Both the position numbers and the translations under genes were made by a program. From the NCBI GenBank assembly GCA_963643505.1, contig CAVIKF010000001.1:1-64000 (forward strand): a stretch of DNA of 64,000 bases, in the 5' to 3' direction. The DNA is from CAVEFW01 sp963643505. GTDB taxonomy: Bacteria > Actinomycetota > Coriobacteriia > Coriobacteriales > Eggerthellaceae. Positions 32,336-41,630 of the stretch are shown here, in pieces (the stretch's first letter is position 1; every line of letters begins with the position of its first letter). Below the pieces are notes generated by a model, which was not told where the DNA came from, made no database searches, and saw only the letters and a program-made list of their open reading frames with translations.

Positions 32336-32755
32336 ATGTATGGATTGAAGACTGAGAGCAGCTTCGACGCCGCCCATTTCCTTACTGACTATCACGGAAA
32401 GTGCGAGAATCTCCACGGTCATCGTTGGCGTGTCGTTGCGTATCTGCGTGCCGAGGAGCTTCAAAAGGAAGGCACGATGAAGGACATGGTGGTGGACTTC
32501 GGCGAGTTCAAGAAGGCACTTCGGGATCTGACCGAGGAGCTAGACCACTCCTTCATTGTCGAGGAGGGCTCCCTTATGCCTGAAACGGTTGCGCAATTGG
32601 AGGCTGAGGGTTTCGAGCTCTCGATGCTTCCGTTTCGCACGACGGCCGAGAACCTTGCCCGCTATTTCGCACAACGTCTTGGCGAACAAGGCTTGTCGGT
32701 AAGCCAGGTCGAGGTATATGAGACCCCCAACAACTGCGCGATCTATTACGCCTAA
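32336..32755 (+). CDS. queD: 6-carboxy-5,6,7,8-tetrahydropterin synthase
   Basis: Second step of queuosine precursor synthesis, from dihydroneopterin triphosphate. PTPS-fold zinc histidines appear in SSFDAAHFL near residue 8-16 and CENLHGHRW near 24-32, and the substrate glutamate in VYETPNNCA near the end. Length 139. ATG at 32336 with GAGAGGA six bases upstream. First of queD-queE-queC. Confidence 0.94.
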   Translation: MYGLKTESSFDAAHFLTDYHGKCENLHGHRWRVVAYLRAEELQKEGTMKDMVVDFGEFKKALRDLTEELDHSFIVEEGSLMPETVAQLEAEGFELSMLPFRTTAENLARYFAQRLGEQGLSVSQVEVYETPNNCAIYYA

Positions 32756-32765
32756 GGACACAAGC

Positions 32766-33518
32766 ATGCCAAAGACCGCAAAATCCGATCGTACTGAGAA
32801 GCTCCCTGTAGCTGAACGCTTTGTCAGCATAAACGGCGAGGGCCCCTTCGCGGGAAAACCTTCGGCCTTTATTCGCTTTGTGGGGTGCAATCTTACCTGT
32901 TCTTATTGCGATACCCGTTGGGCATGCGACTTGAAATGCCCCTGCGAGTGGCTTGACGCATGGGCGCTTGCCCAATGGGTCTCCGAGATCGGGGTCCACC
33001 ACGTAACGCTCACGGGCGGCGAACCCCTGCTCCATCCAATCCTCGGCGAGCTGCTCCGTCGTCTCGTCAACGGCAGCGGTCCACATGACCTTCCCTATGA
33101 GCTTCCAGAGGACTTGGTTGTTGAGATCGAGACGAATGGCTCGGTATCCCTCAATCGTATCGGGGCCCTTTTAAATTTCCTGCCGAAATCCCAGTCGGAG
33201 CGTATCGTCTTCACCGTCGACTACAAGCTTCCGGGTAGCGGGATGGAGTCGAAAATGGATCGGGGTGTCTTCGCCTCGCTTGGCGAGCGTGATGCGGTCA
33301 AGTTCGTCGTTTCTGACCGCAAGGATCTTGATCGCATGAGGGTCGTCGCGGAAAAGCTTAATCTTTGGAATCGAACCCAGGTATTTGTGAGCCCTGTGTT
33401 TGGAGCCATCGAGCCTGCCCAGATCGCCCGATATCTCATCGATAACAAGTTGTTTGGTGCGCGTCTCCAACTCCAGTTGCACAAGGTTGTATGGCCAGGC
33501 GTGGAGAGGGGGGTCTGA
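32766..33518 (+). CDS. queE: 7-carboxy-7-deazaguanine synthase (radical SAM)
   Basis: Radical SAM enzyme forming the deazapurine ring. Its 4Fe-4S cysteines are in FVGCNLTCSYCDT near residues 39-51 (C-x3-C-x2-C) and the substrate loop SINGEGPFAG precedes them; LTGGEPLLH near 83 binds SAM. A local Cys-rich stretch (ACDLKCPCEW) follows the cluster motif. Length 250. ATG at 32766 seven bases after AAGGA. Confidence 0.94.
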   Translation: MPKTAKSDRTEKLPVAERFVSINGEGPFAGKPSAFIRFVGCNLTCSYCDTRWACDLKCPCEWLDAWALAQWVSEIGVHHVTLTGGEPLLHPILGELLRRLVNGSGPHDLPYELPEDLVVEIETNGSVSLNRIGALLNFLPKSQSERIVFTVDYKLPGSGMESKMDRGVFASLGERDAVKFVVSDRKDLDRMRVVAEKLNLWNRTQVFVSPVFGAIEPAQIARYLIDNKLFGARLQLQLHKVVWPGVERGV

Positions 33519-33519
33519 C

Positions 33520-34215
33520 ATGGAAGAGATACATGAGCGTGCGTTGGTGCTCGCAAGCGGAGGCGCGGACAGTACGACCTTGCTCGCCTTGGCTGTCGAG
33601 CGCTACGGAAGGGAAAATGTCGTTGCGTTGTCGATCTCGTATGGTCAAAAGCATGTTCGCGAGATAGACTCAGCGAAAGCGGTCGCTGCCCACTACGACA
33701 TTCCGATCCGGTTTCTCGACTTAGGCGTTGTCTTCGCGGGGAGCGATTGCAGCCTTTTGTCCGGCTCCTCCCAAGATGTACCCCATGAAAGCTATGGGGA
33801 GCAATTGGCTCGCTCGCAAGGTTCGCCCGTCTCGACCTATGTTCCTTTCCGCAACGGCTTGTTCTTATCGGCGGCGGCAAGCGTGGCTTTGTCGCAGAAG
33901 TGCGACGTCATCATGTATGGAGCACACCACGACGATGCCGCCGGTAACGCCTACCCGGATTGCTCGCAAGAATTCGTTGAAGCCATGGGTGCAGCCATCT
34001 TGCAAGGAACGGGCGGGGAGTTGAGATTGGAAGCCCCCTTTGTGAAGTGGACAAAGGCAGATATCGTAGGGCGCGGTCTTAAGATCGGGGTCCCTTACGA
34101 GTTGACGTGGAGTTGTTACGAGGGGGGAGACAAACCGTGCGGCATCTGTGCCACCTGTATCGATCGCGCACGCGCATTCGAGCTCAATGGGGCAATCGAC
34201 CCCCTTTTGTCATAG
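33520..34215 (+). CDS. queC: 7-cyano-7-deazaguanine synthase
   Basis: ATP- and ammonia-dependent enzyme making preQ0. The PP-loop reads LASGGADSTTLL near residue 12, and the zinc cysteines are in SCYEGG and CGICATC near 199-215. Length 231. ATG overlaps the queE stop (TGACATG) with GGAGAGG upstream. Ends the queDEC unit; queF follows from its own promoter. Confidence 0.95.
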   Translation: MEEIHERALVLASGGADSTTLLALAVERYGRENVVALSISYGQKHVREIDSAKAVAAHYDIPIRFLDLGVVFAGSDCSLLSGSSQDVPHESYGEQLARSQGSPVSTYVPFRNGLFLSAAASVALSQKCDVIMYGAHHDDAAGNAYPDCSQEFVEAMGAAILQGTGGELRLEAPFVKWTKADIVGRGLKIGVPYELTWSCYEGGDKPCGICATCIDRARAFELNGAIDPLLS

Positions 34216-34252
34216 AAAAAGGCCCCACGGCCAACGTGTAGCCGGGTGCCTC

Positions 34253-34282
34253 TTGGAATGCATTTGTTTTGTGCGATAAAAT
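34253..34282 (+). promoter_or_regulatory. Promoter of queF
   Basis: TTGGAA at 34253-34258, 18 bp, TAAAAT at 34277-34282, about 30 nt before the start codon. This suggests that queF can be transcribed separately from queDEC. Confidence 0.55.
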
Positions 34283-34312
34283 GCTTGTTCGAAATCGAGG
34301 AAAGGAGTTGTT

Positions 34313-34804
34313 ATGGGGGATGCGCGGCAAGAAGAGGGGCTTGAACTCCTAGGTTCAAAGGCGACGACCTATCCTGTCGATTACGACCCCGGTATCCTCG
34401 AGACCTTCGCAAACAAGCACCCCGATAACGACTATTTCGTAAAGTTCAATTGTCCCGAGTTCACCAGCTTGTGTCCAATCACCGGCCAACCGGATTTCGC
34501 GACGATCTACATCTCGTATATCCCCGACATTCGTATGGTCGAGAGCAAGAGCCTCAAACTGTACCTTTTCAGCTTCCGCAACCATGGGGACTTCCATGAG
34601 GATTGCGTCAACAAGATCATGCATGACCTCATCGACGTCATGGATCCCAAGTACATCGAGGTTTGGGGCAAGTTCACGCCTCGAGGCGGTATCAGTATCG
34701 ACCCCTATTGCAACTACGGTCGGCCTGGTACGAAATGGGAAGAGGTTGCTTGGACCCGTTTGAGCACCCATGACCTGTATCCCGAGAAGATCGACAACAG
34801 GTAG
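34313..34804 (+). CDS. queF: NADPH-dependent 7-cyano-7-deazaguanine reductase
   Basis: Reduces preQ0 to preQ1, the base inserted into tRNA by Tgt. Short (unimodular) QueF: the catalytic cysteine lies in FTSLCPITGQPD near residues 47-58 and the NADPH-binding QueF motif is ESKSLKLYLFSFRNHG near 80-95. Length 163. AAAGGAG site six bases upstream. Seven bases separate it from the next gene. No tgt or queA in the window. Confidence 0.95.
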   Translation: MGDARQEEGLELLGSKATTYPVDYDPGILETFANKHPDNDYFVKFNCPEFTSLCPITGQPDFATIYISYIPDIRMVESKSLKLYLFSFRNHGDFHEDCVNKIMHDLIDVMDPKYIEVWGKFTPRGGISIDPYCNYGRPGTKWEEVAWTRLSTHDLYPEKIDNR

Positions 34805-34810
34805 GCGCAC

Positions 34811-35263
34811 ATGGCTACCCCTGATCTTGAAGCGCGTATCGAGCACGCCTACCAACTCCATCATTCGCACTACAGTTGTGCCCAAGCGGTAGCGTGTGCG
34901 ATGTGCGATCTAGTCGGGCTTGACTACGAGTTTGCGTTTAACGCCCTCGACGGGTTCGGCGGAGGCATGGGCGGCTACGACCAAAGCTGCGGCGCCGTCT
35001 CCGGCGGCGTGATGATTCTCGGCTTTGGTCGCAGTGACGGTTCGGCTGCCTGCACGTCAAAGCGCGAATCATATCGAATCTGCCACGAGCTTTGCGCCCG
35101 AGTCATGGAACATTACGAGTTTGACACGGTCTCTTGCGCGGAGATGCGACCCCATGACCAACCGCCCGAGGTCGTATTCGCGACATGTGACGGTTATATC
35201 GCCCGTGTCGTCGAGGTCACCTACCAACTCCTTGAGGAGAACGGGTTGCTTGCGAGCAAGTGA
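34811..35263 (+). CDS. C_GCAxxG_C_C family putative redox protein
   Basis: Small cysteine-rich protein with the family pattern: YSCAQAV near residue 22, GGMGGYDQSCGAVSGGVM near 50-68 (the GCAxxG-like core) and further cysteines in ACTSKRES, VSCAEM and FATCDG. Members are often near redox enzymes or transporters, but no function is established. Length 150. ATG 34811, weak AGG site. Downstream of queF by six bases and probably co-transcribed. Confidence 0.82.
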   Translation: MATPDLEARIEHAYQLHHSHYSCAQAVACAMCDLVGLDYEFAFNALDGFGGGMGGYDQSCGAVSGGVMILGFGRSDGSAACTSKRESYRICHELCARVMEHYEFDTVSCAEMRPHDQPPEVVFATCDGYIARVVEVTYQLLEENGLLASK

Positions 35264-35300
35264 GTGTAGGCGCCCTGTTGATTGTCGAAAGGAGTATCGG

Positions 35301-36131
35301 ATGAACGAACGAGAACTGCGTGTGCGGCTTATCGCCCTCATAAGCTACCTGATGAACGAACGGCCCGACACCATGGATAACGAACAGGTGTCCCTAGACA
35401 CCTTGGGTGAGATGGTCATCCCGTCGCTTTGGACGATGTTTCGTTCCCTGGTGAACCTGCGTGAGCCGAAAGAGGGACACCCACGTTTCTATGAGACCCA
35501 AGACGAGGTCTTGAGCTATTTCATAAACAAGGACCGTATTGCCACTGTCGAGGATGCGACCGTCTCTCCTGACAACGACCGTATTCGCCTTTGGCGCGGG
35601 GATATCACCCGTTTGAAGGTCGATGCCATCGTTAACGCCGCATCCAAGGAACTTCAAGGTTGTTGGGTTCCGGGGCACAATTGCATAGACAATGCGATTC
35701 ACACTTTCGCCGGAGTTCAACTCCGCGAGGAATGTGCCCGCATCATTGAGGCGCAAGGCCATGAGGAGCCTGCAGGCAAAGCCCGGACCACGTCTGCCTA
35801 CAACCTGCCTTGCACTCATATCATTCACACGGTAGGACCCATCGCGAATGGCAAGCCCACGGATCGCGATCGAAGCGACCTCGTCTCGTGCTATTCAAGT
35901 TGCCTTGAGGCGGCCCGGAGCGTCCACGCCAAGACGCTTGCCTTTTGTCCTATCAGCACGGGAGTGTTCGGTTTTTCCCAAAAGGACGCCGCTGATATCG
36001 CATATCGGACGGTTGCGGATTGGCTCGACGCCCATCCCACCACGGACATCACCGTCATCTTCAACACCTTTGATGCCGATTGTGACGCCGCGTATCGCCT
36101 GGTCTTGAACCTTCCTGAAGGGGTAGAGTAG
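35301..36131 (+). CDS. Zinc-type macrodomain protein-ADP-ribose hydrolase
   Basis: The N-terminal ~90 residues form a helical extension and the macrodomain follows (about 92-270). RLWRGDITRLKVDAIVNAA starts the domain and GCWVPGHNCIDNAIH (near 120) supplies the Cys and His ligands typical of zinc-containing macrodomains that remove ADP-ribose from proteins; CPISTGVFGF closes the ligand pocket. Length 276. AAAGGAG nine bases before ATG. In other Gram-positives this family sits beside a sirtuin and lipoyl-carrier protein; neither is present here. Confidence 0.87.
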   Translation: MNERELRVRLIALISYLMNERPDTMDNEQVSLDTLGEMVIPSLWTMFRSLVNLREPKEGHPRFYETQDEVLSYFINKDRIATVEDATVSPDNDRIRLWRGDITRLKVDAIVNAASKELQGCWVPGHNCIDNAIHTFAGVQLREECARIIEAQGHEEPAGKARTTSAYNLPCTHIIHTVGPIANGKPTDRDRSDLVSCYSSCLEAARSVHAKTLAFCPISTGVFGFSQKDAADIAYRTVADWLDAHPTTDITVIFNTFDADCDAAYRLVLNLPEGVE

Positions 36132-36133
36132 GG

Positions 36134-38053
36134 ATGCCTGCTGACGGGACAGGGCAGCGGGGACCCATGCCGGGGATGGGGTATCGCAATGAGGCCGAAC
36201 CCCAAGAGGTTCCCGACGTGCCTTTTAAGACGGTAGCTAGGAAGTTTATCGCGTACTACAAGCCCTTCACGTTGCTGTTTTTGGCTGACCTTGTCGCCGC
36301 TACCATTCTTGCCGTGGTGGACCTTGCCTTTCCCCAGATACTTAACTTCTTCGTGCGGGACTTCTTTGTGAATGCGACCGACGCTATCTTGAACGTCTTG
36401 CCTTTGGTTGCTTTTGCTATGATCGTACTCTATCTCGTACGCAGCGGGTGCCAGTGGTTTGTCTCCTGTTGGGGTCATATCATGGGTGCCCGCATGGAGG
36501 CGCGCATGCGCATGGATCTCTTCAAGCAATACCAGCGGCTGTCGTTTAGCTATTACGATCGCAACAACACCGGCGAGATGATGTCCAAGCTTGTGACCGA
36601 CCTCTTTGACATCTCGGAAGTTGCCCACCATGGCCCCGAGAACCTGTTCATAGCGTTTTTCAAGATCGCAGGGTCGTTTGTCCTGCTCATGATGGTGAAC
36701 GTCCCGCTAACTCTCGTCATGTTGCTCGTCACGGCCATCATGGCGGCGTATTCATGCGTCGCAAACTATCGCAAACGCACCATCTTCAGGCAAAACCGCA
36801 TACGTATGGCAGGCATGAACGCCCGCCTTCAAGACTCCCTCGGAGGAATCCGCATCGTCAAGAGCTTCGGAAACGAGGACCTCGAGATCGATCGTTTTGG
36901 AGACACGAACGAGTTGTTTATCGAGACCAAGGAGCGTTCCTATCGCTTTATGGGACAATTTCAGTTGGCGAGCAGCCTGTTCCGCGGTGCGCTTTACACG
37001 ACAACAGTCGTAGGGGGTGGGTATTTCGTCGCAACGGGCGGAATGGCCCCTGCGGACCTCATCCTCTATGCGCTCTACATCGGCATTTTTATCGCCCCTC
37101 TCGAGATGCTTATCAACTTCACGGAGACGTTCCAAAAGGGATATGCGGGCTTTCGTCGCTTCGTCGAGACCCTTGCAGAGGAACCTGGGGTTGAAAATGC
37201 CCAGGACGCGGTTGATCTCATCTCCGTAATCGACGGAGTTGTCGCAGGTCCCGGTAACGACAAGAAGGACAAAGAACACAACGACAACAAGAAAGACGGA
37301 AACGAGCGAAACGCCAACGCTGCCGCCCCAGGTGTTGAGTTGCGAAACGTCCACTTTGCCTATGAAGGCGGTCCGGAAGTACTCCATGGCATAGACCTTG
37401 ACATACCGGCGGGCAAGACGGTTGCTTTGGTCGGGCCTAGTGGGGGAGGCAAGACAACGACGTGCAGCTTGTTGCCCCGTTTCTACGACGTGACAAGCGG
37501 AAGCGTCTCCATTGCGGGTATTGACGTGCGCCATGTCACGCTTGAAAGCCTGCGCTCCGCGGTGGGCATCGTACAGCAGGATGTTTACTTGTTCGAGGGG
37601 ACTATCCGTGACAACATTTTGTATGGACAGCCAAACGCCACCGATGAGGATATGGTCTGGGCGGCAAAACAAGCAAATATCCATGACTTCGTGATGACCC
37701 TCGATGCGGGGTACGACACCTTCGTAGGCGAACGCGGGGCACGCCTCTCTGGCGGACAGAAGCAACGCGTCGCAATCGCGCGTGTGTTTCTCCGCAATCC
37801 GCGCGTGCTCGTCCTCGACGAGGCGACCTCGGCCCTTGACAACGAGAGTGAGGGTCGCGTCCAAAAGGCGCTCGACGCCCTTTCCGTCGGTCGGACGACC
37901 TTGGTTATCGCCCATCGTCTCAGCACCATCAAAAACGCTGACTATATTGCCGTCATCGACGAGGGTCGCGTCGTGGAGCGAGGAACCCATGAGGAGCTCA
38001 TGTCGCTCGGTGGTATCTACGAGCGTTACTACTCGATGCAGTTTAGGTCCTAA
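36134..38053 (+). CDS. ABC transporter, fused membrane and ATPase domains
   Basis: Half-transporter of the exporter type (MsbA/LmrA-like) that works as a dimer. Six membrane helices lie in about residues 35-330. The ATPase domain starts near 400: Walker A GPSGGGKTT, Q-loop IVQQDVYLF, signature LSGGQKQR, Walker B VLVLDEATSALD and the H-loop AHRLST are intact. Between the two lies an unusual linker rich in Lys, Asn and Asp (about 370-395). Length 639. It begins two bases after the macrodomain gene. Substrate unknown; no partner half is nearby. Confidence 0.93.
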   Translation: MPADGTGQRGPMPGMGYRNEAEPQEVPDVPFKTVARKFIAYYKPFTLLFLADLVAATILAVVDLAFPQILNFFVRDFFVNATDAILNVLPLVAFAMIVLYLVRSGCQWFVSCWGHIMGARMEARMRMDLFKQYQRLSFSYYDRNNTGEMMSKLVTDLFDISEVAHHGPENLFIAFFKIAGSFVLLMMVNVPLTLVMLLVTAIMAAYSCVANYRKRTIFRQNRIRMAGMNARLQDSLGGIRIVKSFGNEDLEIDRFGDTNELFIETKERSYRFMGQFQLASSLFRGALYTTTVVGGGYFVATGGMAPADLILYALYIGIFIAPLEMLINFTETFQKGYAGFRRFVETLAEEPGVENAQDAVDLISVIDGVVAGPGNDKKDKEHNDNKKDGNERNANAAAPGVELRNVHFAYEGGPEVLHGIDLDIPAGKTVALVGPSGGGKTTTCSLLPRFYDVTSGSVSIAGIDVRHVTLESLRSAVGIVQQDVYLFEGTIRDNILYGQPNATDEDMVWAAKQANIHDFVMTLDAGYDTFVGERGARLSGGQKQRVAIARVFLRNPRVLVLDEATSALDNESEGRVQKALDALSVGRTTLVIAHRLSTIKNADYIAVIDEGRVVERGTHEELMSLGGIYERYYSMQFRS

Positions 38054-38142
38054 GGACGTATGCGCCACGCTTGCCGCCGCGAATGCCTTCGAAAAACGGC
38101 GGCACTTTGGGCGCGGGCACAAGCGGGAGCGTGTGGCTGCGT

Positions 38143-38148
38143 TATACT
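38143..38148 (+). promoter_or_regulatory. Possible -10 box of dnaG
   Basis: TATACT lies 49 nt before the dnaG start in the gap that follows the ABC transporter gene. No good -35 hexamer is visible. Confidence 0.35.
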
Positions 38149-38196
38149 GCGTGTATATGAAATGACGTAAACGCGAAGTACCGTAGGGGGTGGCCC

Positions 38197-40050
38197 GTGG
38201 CTGGTAGCCGTATCAGCGATGAAGACATTCAAAAAGTCCGCGAAGCTACCGATATCGTTGCGCTGGTAGGAGAGCGTGTTCCCGTCAAACAACGTGGGCG
38301 CGATTTTTGGTGTTGTTGTCCCCTCCATAACGAGAAGTCCCCGTCTTTCAAGATGGACCCGACCACGCAACTTTGGCATTGCTTTGGTTGCCATGAGGGC
38401 GGAGATGTGTTCGGCTACGTCATGAAGACGGAGGATCTTACGTTCCCCGAGGCGGTACGCCGTTTGGCTGAGCGTGCCCATATCGAGATCACCGAGACGC
38501 AGTCTCGCGGGAAAAGTGTCAATTCGAGTCGCAAGGCACGGCTGAAAGATGTCTGCAAGGAAACTGCCGATTTCTACCACCTTCAGCTTATGCGGAGCCG
38601 CGACGACGGTGCAGCCAAGGCGCGTACCTATCTTGCGGGTCGCAACCTCGGCGGATCGGTCCCAAAGACCTGGAACCTCGGATATGCGCCCGGGCGCGGC
38701 TCCTTGGTGCGCCATCTTATTGCGAAGGGATTCAAGCCCGATGAGCTCATCGAGGCAAATGTGGCCTTGACGGGGCGTGACGGGAAGTTGCGTGATCGGT
38801 TTTATGAGCGCGTGGTGTTTCCAATCAACGACATCCAGGGAGATTGTATCGCCTTCGGCGGTCGCATTATGGGCGATGGCCAACCGAAATACCTCAACAG
38901 CCAAGAAACCCCCATCTTCCATAAGTCCGAGGTGTTGTTTGGCCTTGACCATGCAAAAGGCGCCATGACCTCTACCGGTATCGCTGTCGTGGTCGAGGGT
39001 TACACCGATGTCATCGCTTGTCATGAGGCGGGCATGAACAACGTGGTCGCAACGCTTGGCACCGCGTTGACGAGGCAACATATCCGCGTCCTCTCGCGCC
39101 ATGCGAAAAACGCCATCGTGTATCTTTTTGACGGAGACAGCGCAGGCCAACGTGCAGCAGATCGCGCCCTTGGATTCATCGACTCCAGCATGACGCCGGA
39201 AGGGGCACGTAATCCGATAGAGCTGCGCGCCGTCACCTTGCCCGACAACCTCGACCCGGCCGATTTCATCGCAAAGCGTGGTATCGAGGAGCTCCAAAAA
39301 ATCATCTCATCCTCCAAACAGCTATTGCGATACGGCATCGACCGACGAATCGCTGCCCATGACTTGTCGACTCCCGAGGGACGCGGCGCGGCAATGCACG
39401 AAGCACTTGCCGTTCTAGCTCCGATCAAGGACTCGGTCCTTGCACAACAATACGCCATGGAAATCGCAAGCCTTACTCGCATGCGCGAGGGAGACGTGCT
39501 CGAGGCGCTTGGGCGTCTTAAGGCACCGCAACCCTATCGCGAGGAGGTGCCTGAAACGACTGGAGGTAGTGGTCGCGTCGTCCAAAGACAAATGGCAGAC
39601 GAAGGCAAGTTGCCCACGTCTGAACGAAACCGGCGTAGTATCGAGCGCAATCTGCTTGCGCTTTGTGCCCGTAATCCAGAGGTCGCGATTCGGCATACAA
39701 ACGCCTTAGCCGCAACGCAATGGCATGATGCGATGAACGCCCAGATTGCAACGGCCTTGTTAGATGCCTTTGACGAAAACCCCCAAGCGAGACCGGCCAG
39801 TCTTGTCGCGTTTTGCGTCTCACGCGTTCCTGCGGCGGGGTCGGTCCTGACCGATCCGCAATTCGACGAGGGGATAGACCCGTCTAGGATGGCAGAGTTC
39901 CTTTGCGAGGAGATCGCTATCGGAGACATGGAGGATTCAATCGCGAGTTTACGTGCTCAGATGACGGGAAGCGATGACGGCCTGTTCGAGGTTGTTTCTG
40001 CGATGCAAAAGGATCTTGAGGTAAGGCGAGCGAACCACCGTCCGCTCTAG
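38197..40050 (+). CDS. dnaG: DNA primase
   Basis: Makes RNA primers at the replication fork. The N-terminal zinc finger is CPLHNEKSPSF...WHCFGCHEGGD (CHC2 type, near residues 40-65), followed by the polymerase core with TOPRIM motifs VVVEGYTD near 268 and FDGDSAGQRA near 312, and a helicase-binding C-terminal part. Length 617. GTG start with GGGGGTGG upstream. The usual dnaG-rpoD pairing is not seen: def follows instead. Confidence 0.95.
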   Translation: MAGSRISDEDIQKVREATDIVALVGERVPVKQRGRDFWCCCPLHNEKSPSFKMDPTTQLWHCFGCHEGGDVFGYVMKTEDLTFPEAVRRLAERAHIEITETQSRGKSVNSSRKARLKDVCKETADFYHLQLMRSRDDGAAKARTYLAGRNLGGSVPKTWNLGYAPGRGSLVRHLIAKGFKPDELIEANVALTGRDGKLRDRFYERVVFPINDIQGDCIAFGGRIMGDGQPKYLNSQETPIFHKSEVLFGLDHAKGAMTSTGIAVVVEGYTDVIACHEAGMNNVVATLGTALTRQHIRVLSRHAKNAIVYLFDGDSAGQRAADRALGFIDSSMTPEGARNPIELRAVTLPDNLDPADFIAKRGIEELQKIISSSKQLLRYGIDRRIAAHDLSTPEGRGAAMHEALAVLAPIKDSVLAQQYAMEIASLTRMREGDVLEALGRLKAPQPYREEVPETTGGSGRVVQRQMADEGKLPTSERNRRSIERNLLALCARNPEVAIRHTNALAATQWHDAMNAQIATALLDAFDENPQARPASLVAFCVSRVPAAGSVLTDPQFDEGIDPSRMAEFLCEEIAIGDMEDSIASLRAQMTGSDDGLFEVVSAMQKDLEVRRANHRPL

Positions 40051-40109
40051 AGGCTATGTAGGTAGTGTTGCCGCATCGGCACGAATGTATAGGTAAAAGG
40101 AGAACAAAC

Positions 40110-40637
40110 ATGTTGAAGGTTGTTATCGCCCCGGATTCGATTCTGAACACCGTATGCGATCCATGTACGGTCGGGGACCCCACCTTGAGGGGTCTCGCGG
40201 AGCAGATGGCTGAGACGATGTATGCGTCCAATGGATGCGGACTTGCAGGACCCCAGGTCGGCGTCACGAAGCGCATTGTCGTCATCGATTGCGATGATTC
40301 CGAGGTTCGCAATCCGATTACCTTGGTCAACCCCGTGCTAGTTGAGACGCAGGGCGAAAAGGTGTGCGGGGAGGAAGGGTGCCTTTCGTTGCCCGGTATC
40401 ACGGTCGAGATTTCTCGTCCCGAATGGGCTCGTGTGACCTATTACGACCTTGATGGGAACGCGTGCGAGATCTCCGGTGACGGGCTTTTGGGACGTTGCC
40501 TTCAACATGAGCTTGACCATCTTGACGGTAAAACCATGCTCGAGAGTTGTAACCCCCTCAACCGCCTTAAAGCGTTACGCGACTATGAGGTCGCGCTTGC
40601 AACGGGTGCCCGTCCCGGTGAGACTTCCGTCAGATAG
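40110..40637 (+). CDS. def: Peptide deformylase
   Basis: Removes the formyl group from nascent proteins. All three motifs are present: GCGLAGPQVG near residue 42, EGCLSLPG near 90 and QHELDHLDG near 132, the last two giving the Cys and two His metal ligands. Length 175. ATG at 40110 with AAAAGGAG eight bases upstream. It forms a unit with fmt and rsmB. Confidence 0.95.
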   Translation: MLKVVIAPDSILNTVCDPCTVGDPTLRGLAEQMAETMYASNGCGLAGPQVGVTKRIVVIDCDDSEVRNPITLVNPVLVETQGEKVCGEEGCLSLPGITVEISRPEWARVTYYDLDGNACEISGDGLLGRCLQHELDHLDGKTMLESCNPLNRLKALRDYEVALATGARPGETSVR

Positions 40638-40670
40638 ATATTGTGACCGCGTTAGAAACGGAGATTCGGC

Positions 40671-41630
40671 ATGCGTGTTGTGTTCATGGGTACGCCCGCC
40701 TATGCGGCTACCATCCTAGAAGAGATCTCATATCAACATGACGTAGCCTGCGTGTATACGCGGCCCGACGCGGTTCGCGGACGCGGCAAGGACAAGGCCC
40801 CCTCGGAGGTCAAACAGACGGCGTTGCGTTTGGGGCTCGAGGTGAGAACGCCCTCAACGTTACGCGATGAGGTAATAGTCGAGGAGTTGCGCTCATGGGA
40901 TGCAGATGTATTCGTCGTTGCGGCGTATGGCGCCATTCTTACCGCGGACGTGCTTTCCATTCCGCGTATGGCGTGCCTCAACGCCCATGCCTCCATCCTT
41001 CCTCGCTGGCGAGGCGCAGCCCCTATCGAGCGCGCGATTCTTGCGGGTGACGATAAGGTCGGCGTGTGCATCATGCGCATGGAGGAGGGGCTCGACACAG
41101 GAGATTGGTGTGTGTGTCGCACGACCGAGATTGCTGACAAGACGGCAGGGGAGTTGACGGCCGAGCTTGCGGACCTTGGTGCCCGCGCGATGCTGACCGC
41201 CTTAAGCATTGTGGAGTCGGGTGGCGCTCGTTGGGAGGTCCAGGACGAGGACGGTGTCACCTACGCCAAAAAAATCGAAAAGCACGAACTTGATATTGCT
41301 CCAAACGATGACGTCATGACGGCTTGGCGAAAAGTGCGCGCATCAAGTGTTGCCCACCCCAGTCGCATAGCGATTGGAGGAAAGTCATTGACTATTCTTT
41401 CTGCTTGCCCCGTAGACGATGCCCTTTTGGCTGCTTTTGCCCAGGATTCGATCGACTTGGATAGCGGAAGTGTCCGCCTCGTTGCTAAACGCCTCGTGAT
41501 CGGGTTGGAAGGTGGAGCGCTTGAGCTCGTAAGGGTCAAACCAGACGGGAAGCGGGAGATGGAGGGCGCGGCCTTCGCAACAGGCCTCCAAGGTGTCAAG
41601 CAGGGTAGCGTCAAGTGGGAGCAGCTGTAA
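40671..41630 (+). CDS. fmt: Methionyl-tRNA formyltransferase
   Basis: Formylates initiator Met-tRNA, the counterpart of Def. Formyl-transferase core: VVFMGTPAYAATIL at the start, the catalytic Asn-His in LNAHASILPRWRGAAPI near residues 104-118 and the aspartate in LDTGDW near 140. C-terminal OB-like tRNA-binding domain from about 205. Length 319. Its stop overlaps the rsmB start (TAATG). Confidence 0.95.
   Translation: MRVVFMGTPAYAATILEEISYQHDVACVYTRPDAVRGRGKDKAPSEVKQTALRLGLEVRTPSTLRDEVIVEELRSWDADVFVVAAYGAILTADVLSIPRMACLNAHASILPRWRGAAPIERAILAGDDKVGVCIMRMEEGLDTGDWCVCRTTEIADKTAGELTAELADLGARAMLTALSIVESGGARWEVQDEDGVTYAKKIEKHELDIAPNDDVMTAWRKVRASSVAHPSRIAIGGKSLTILSACPVDDALLAAFAQDSIDLDSGSVRLVAKRLVIGLEGGALELVRVKPDGKREMEGAAFATGLQGVKQGSVKWEQL

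Noticed and set aside
34216..34312. preQ1 riboswitch upstream of queF
   Set aside because: The promoter lies about 30 nt before the start; no aptamer fits.
36752..38122. 456-residue minus-strand open frame
   Set aside because: Shadow of the ABC transporter ATPase domain.
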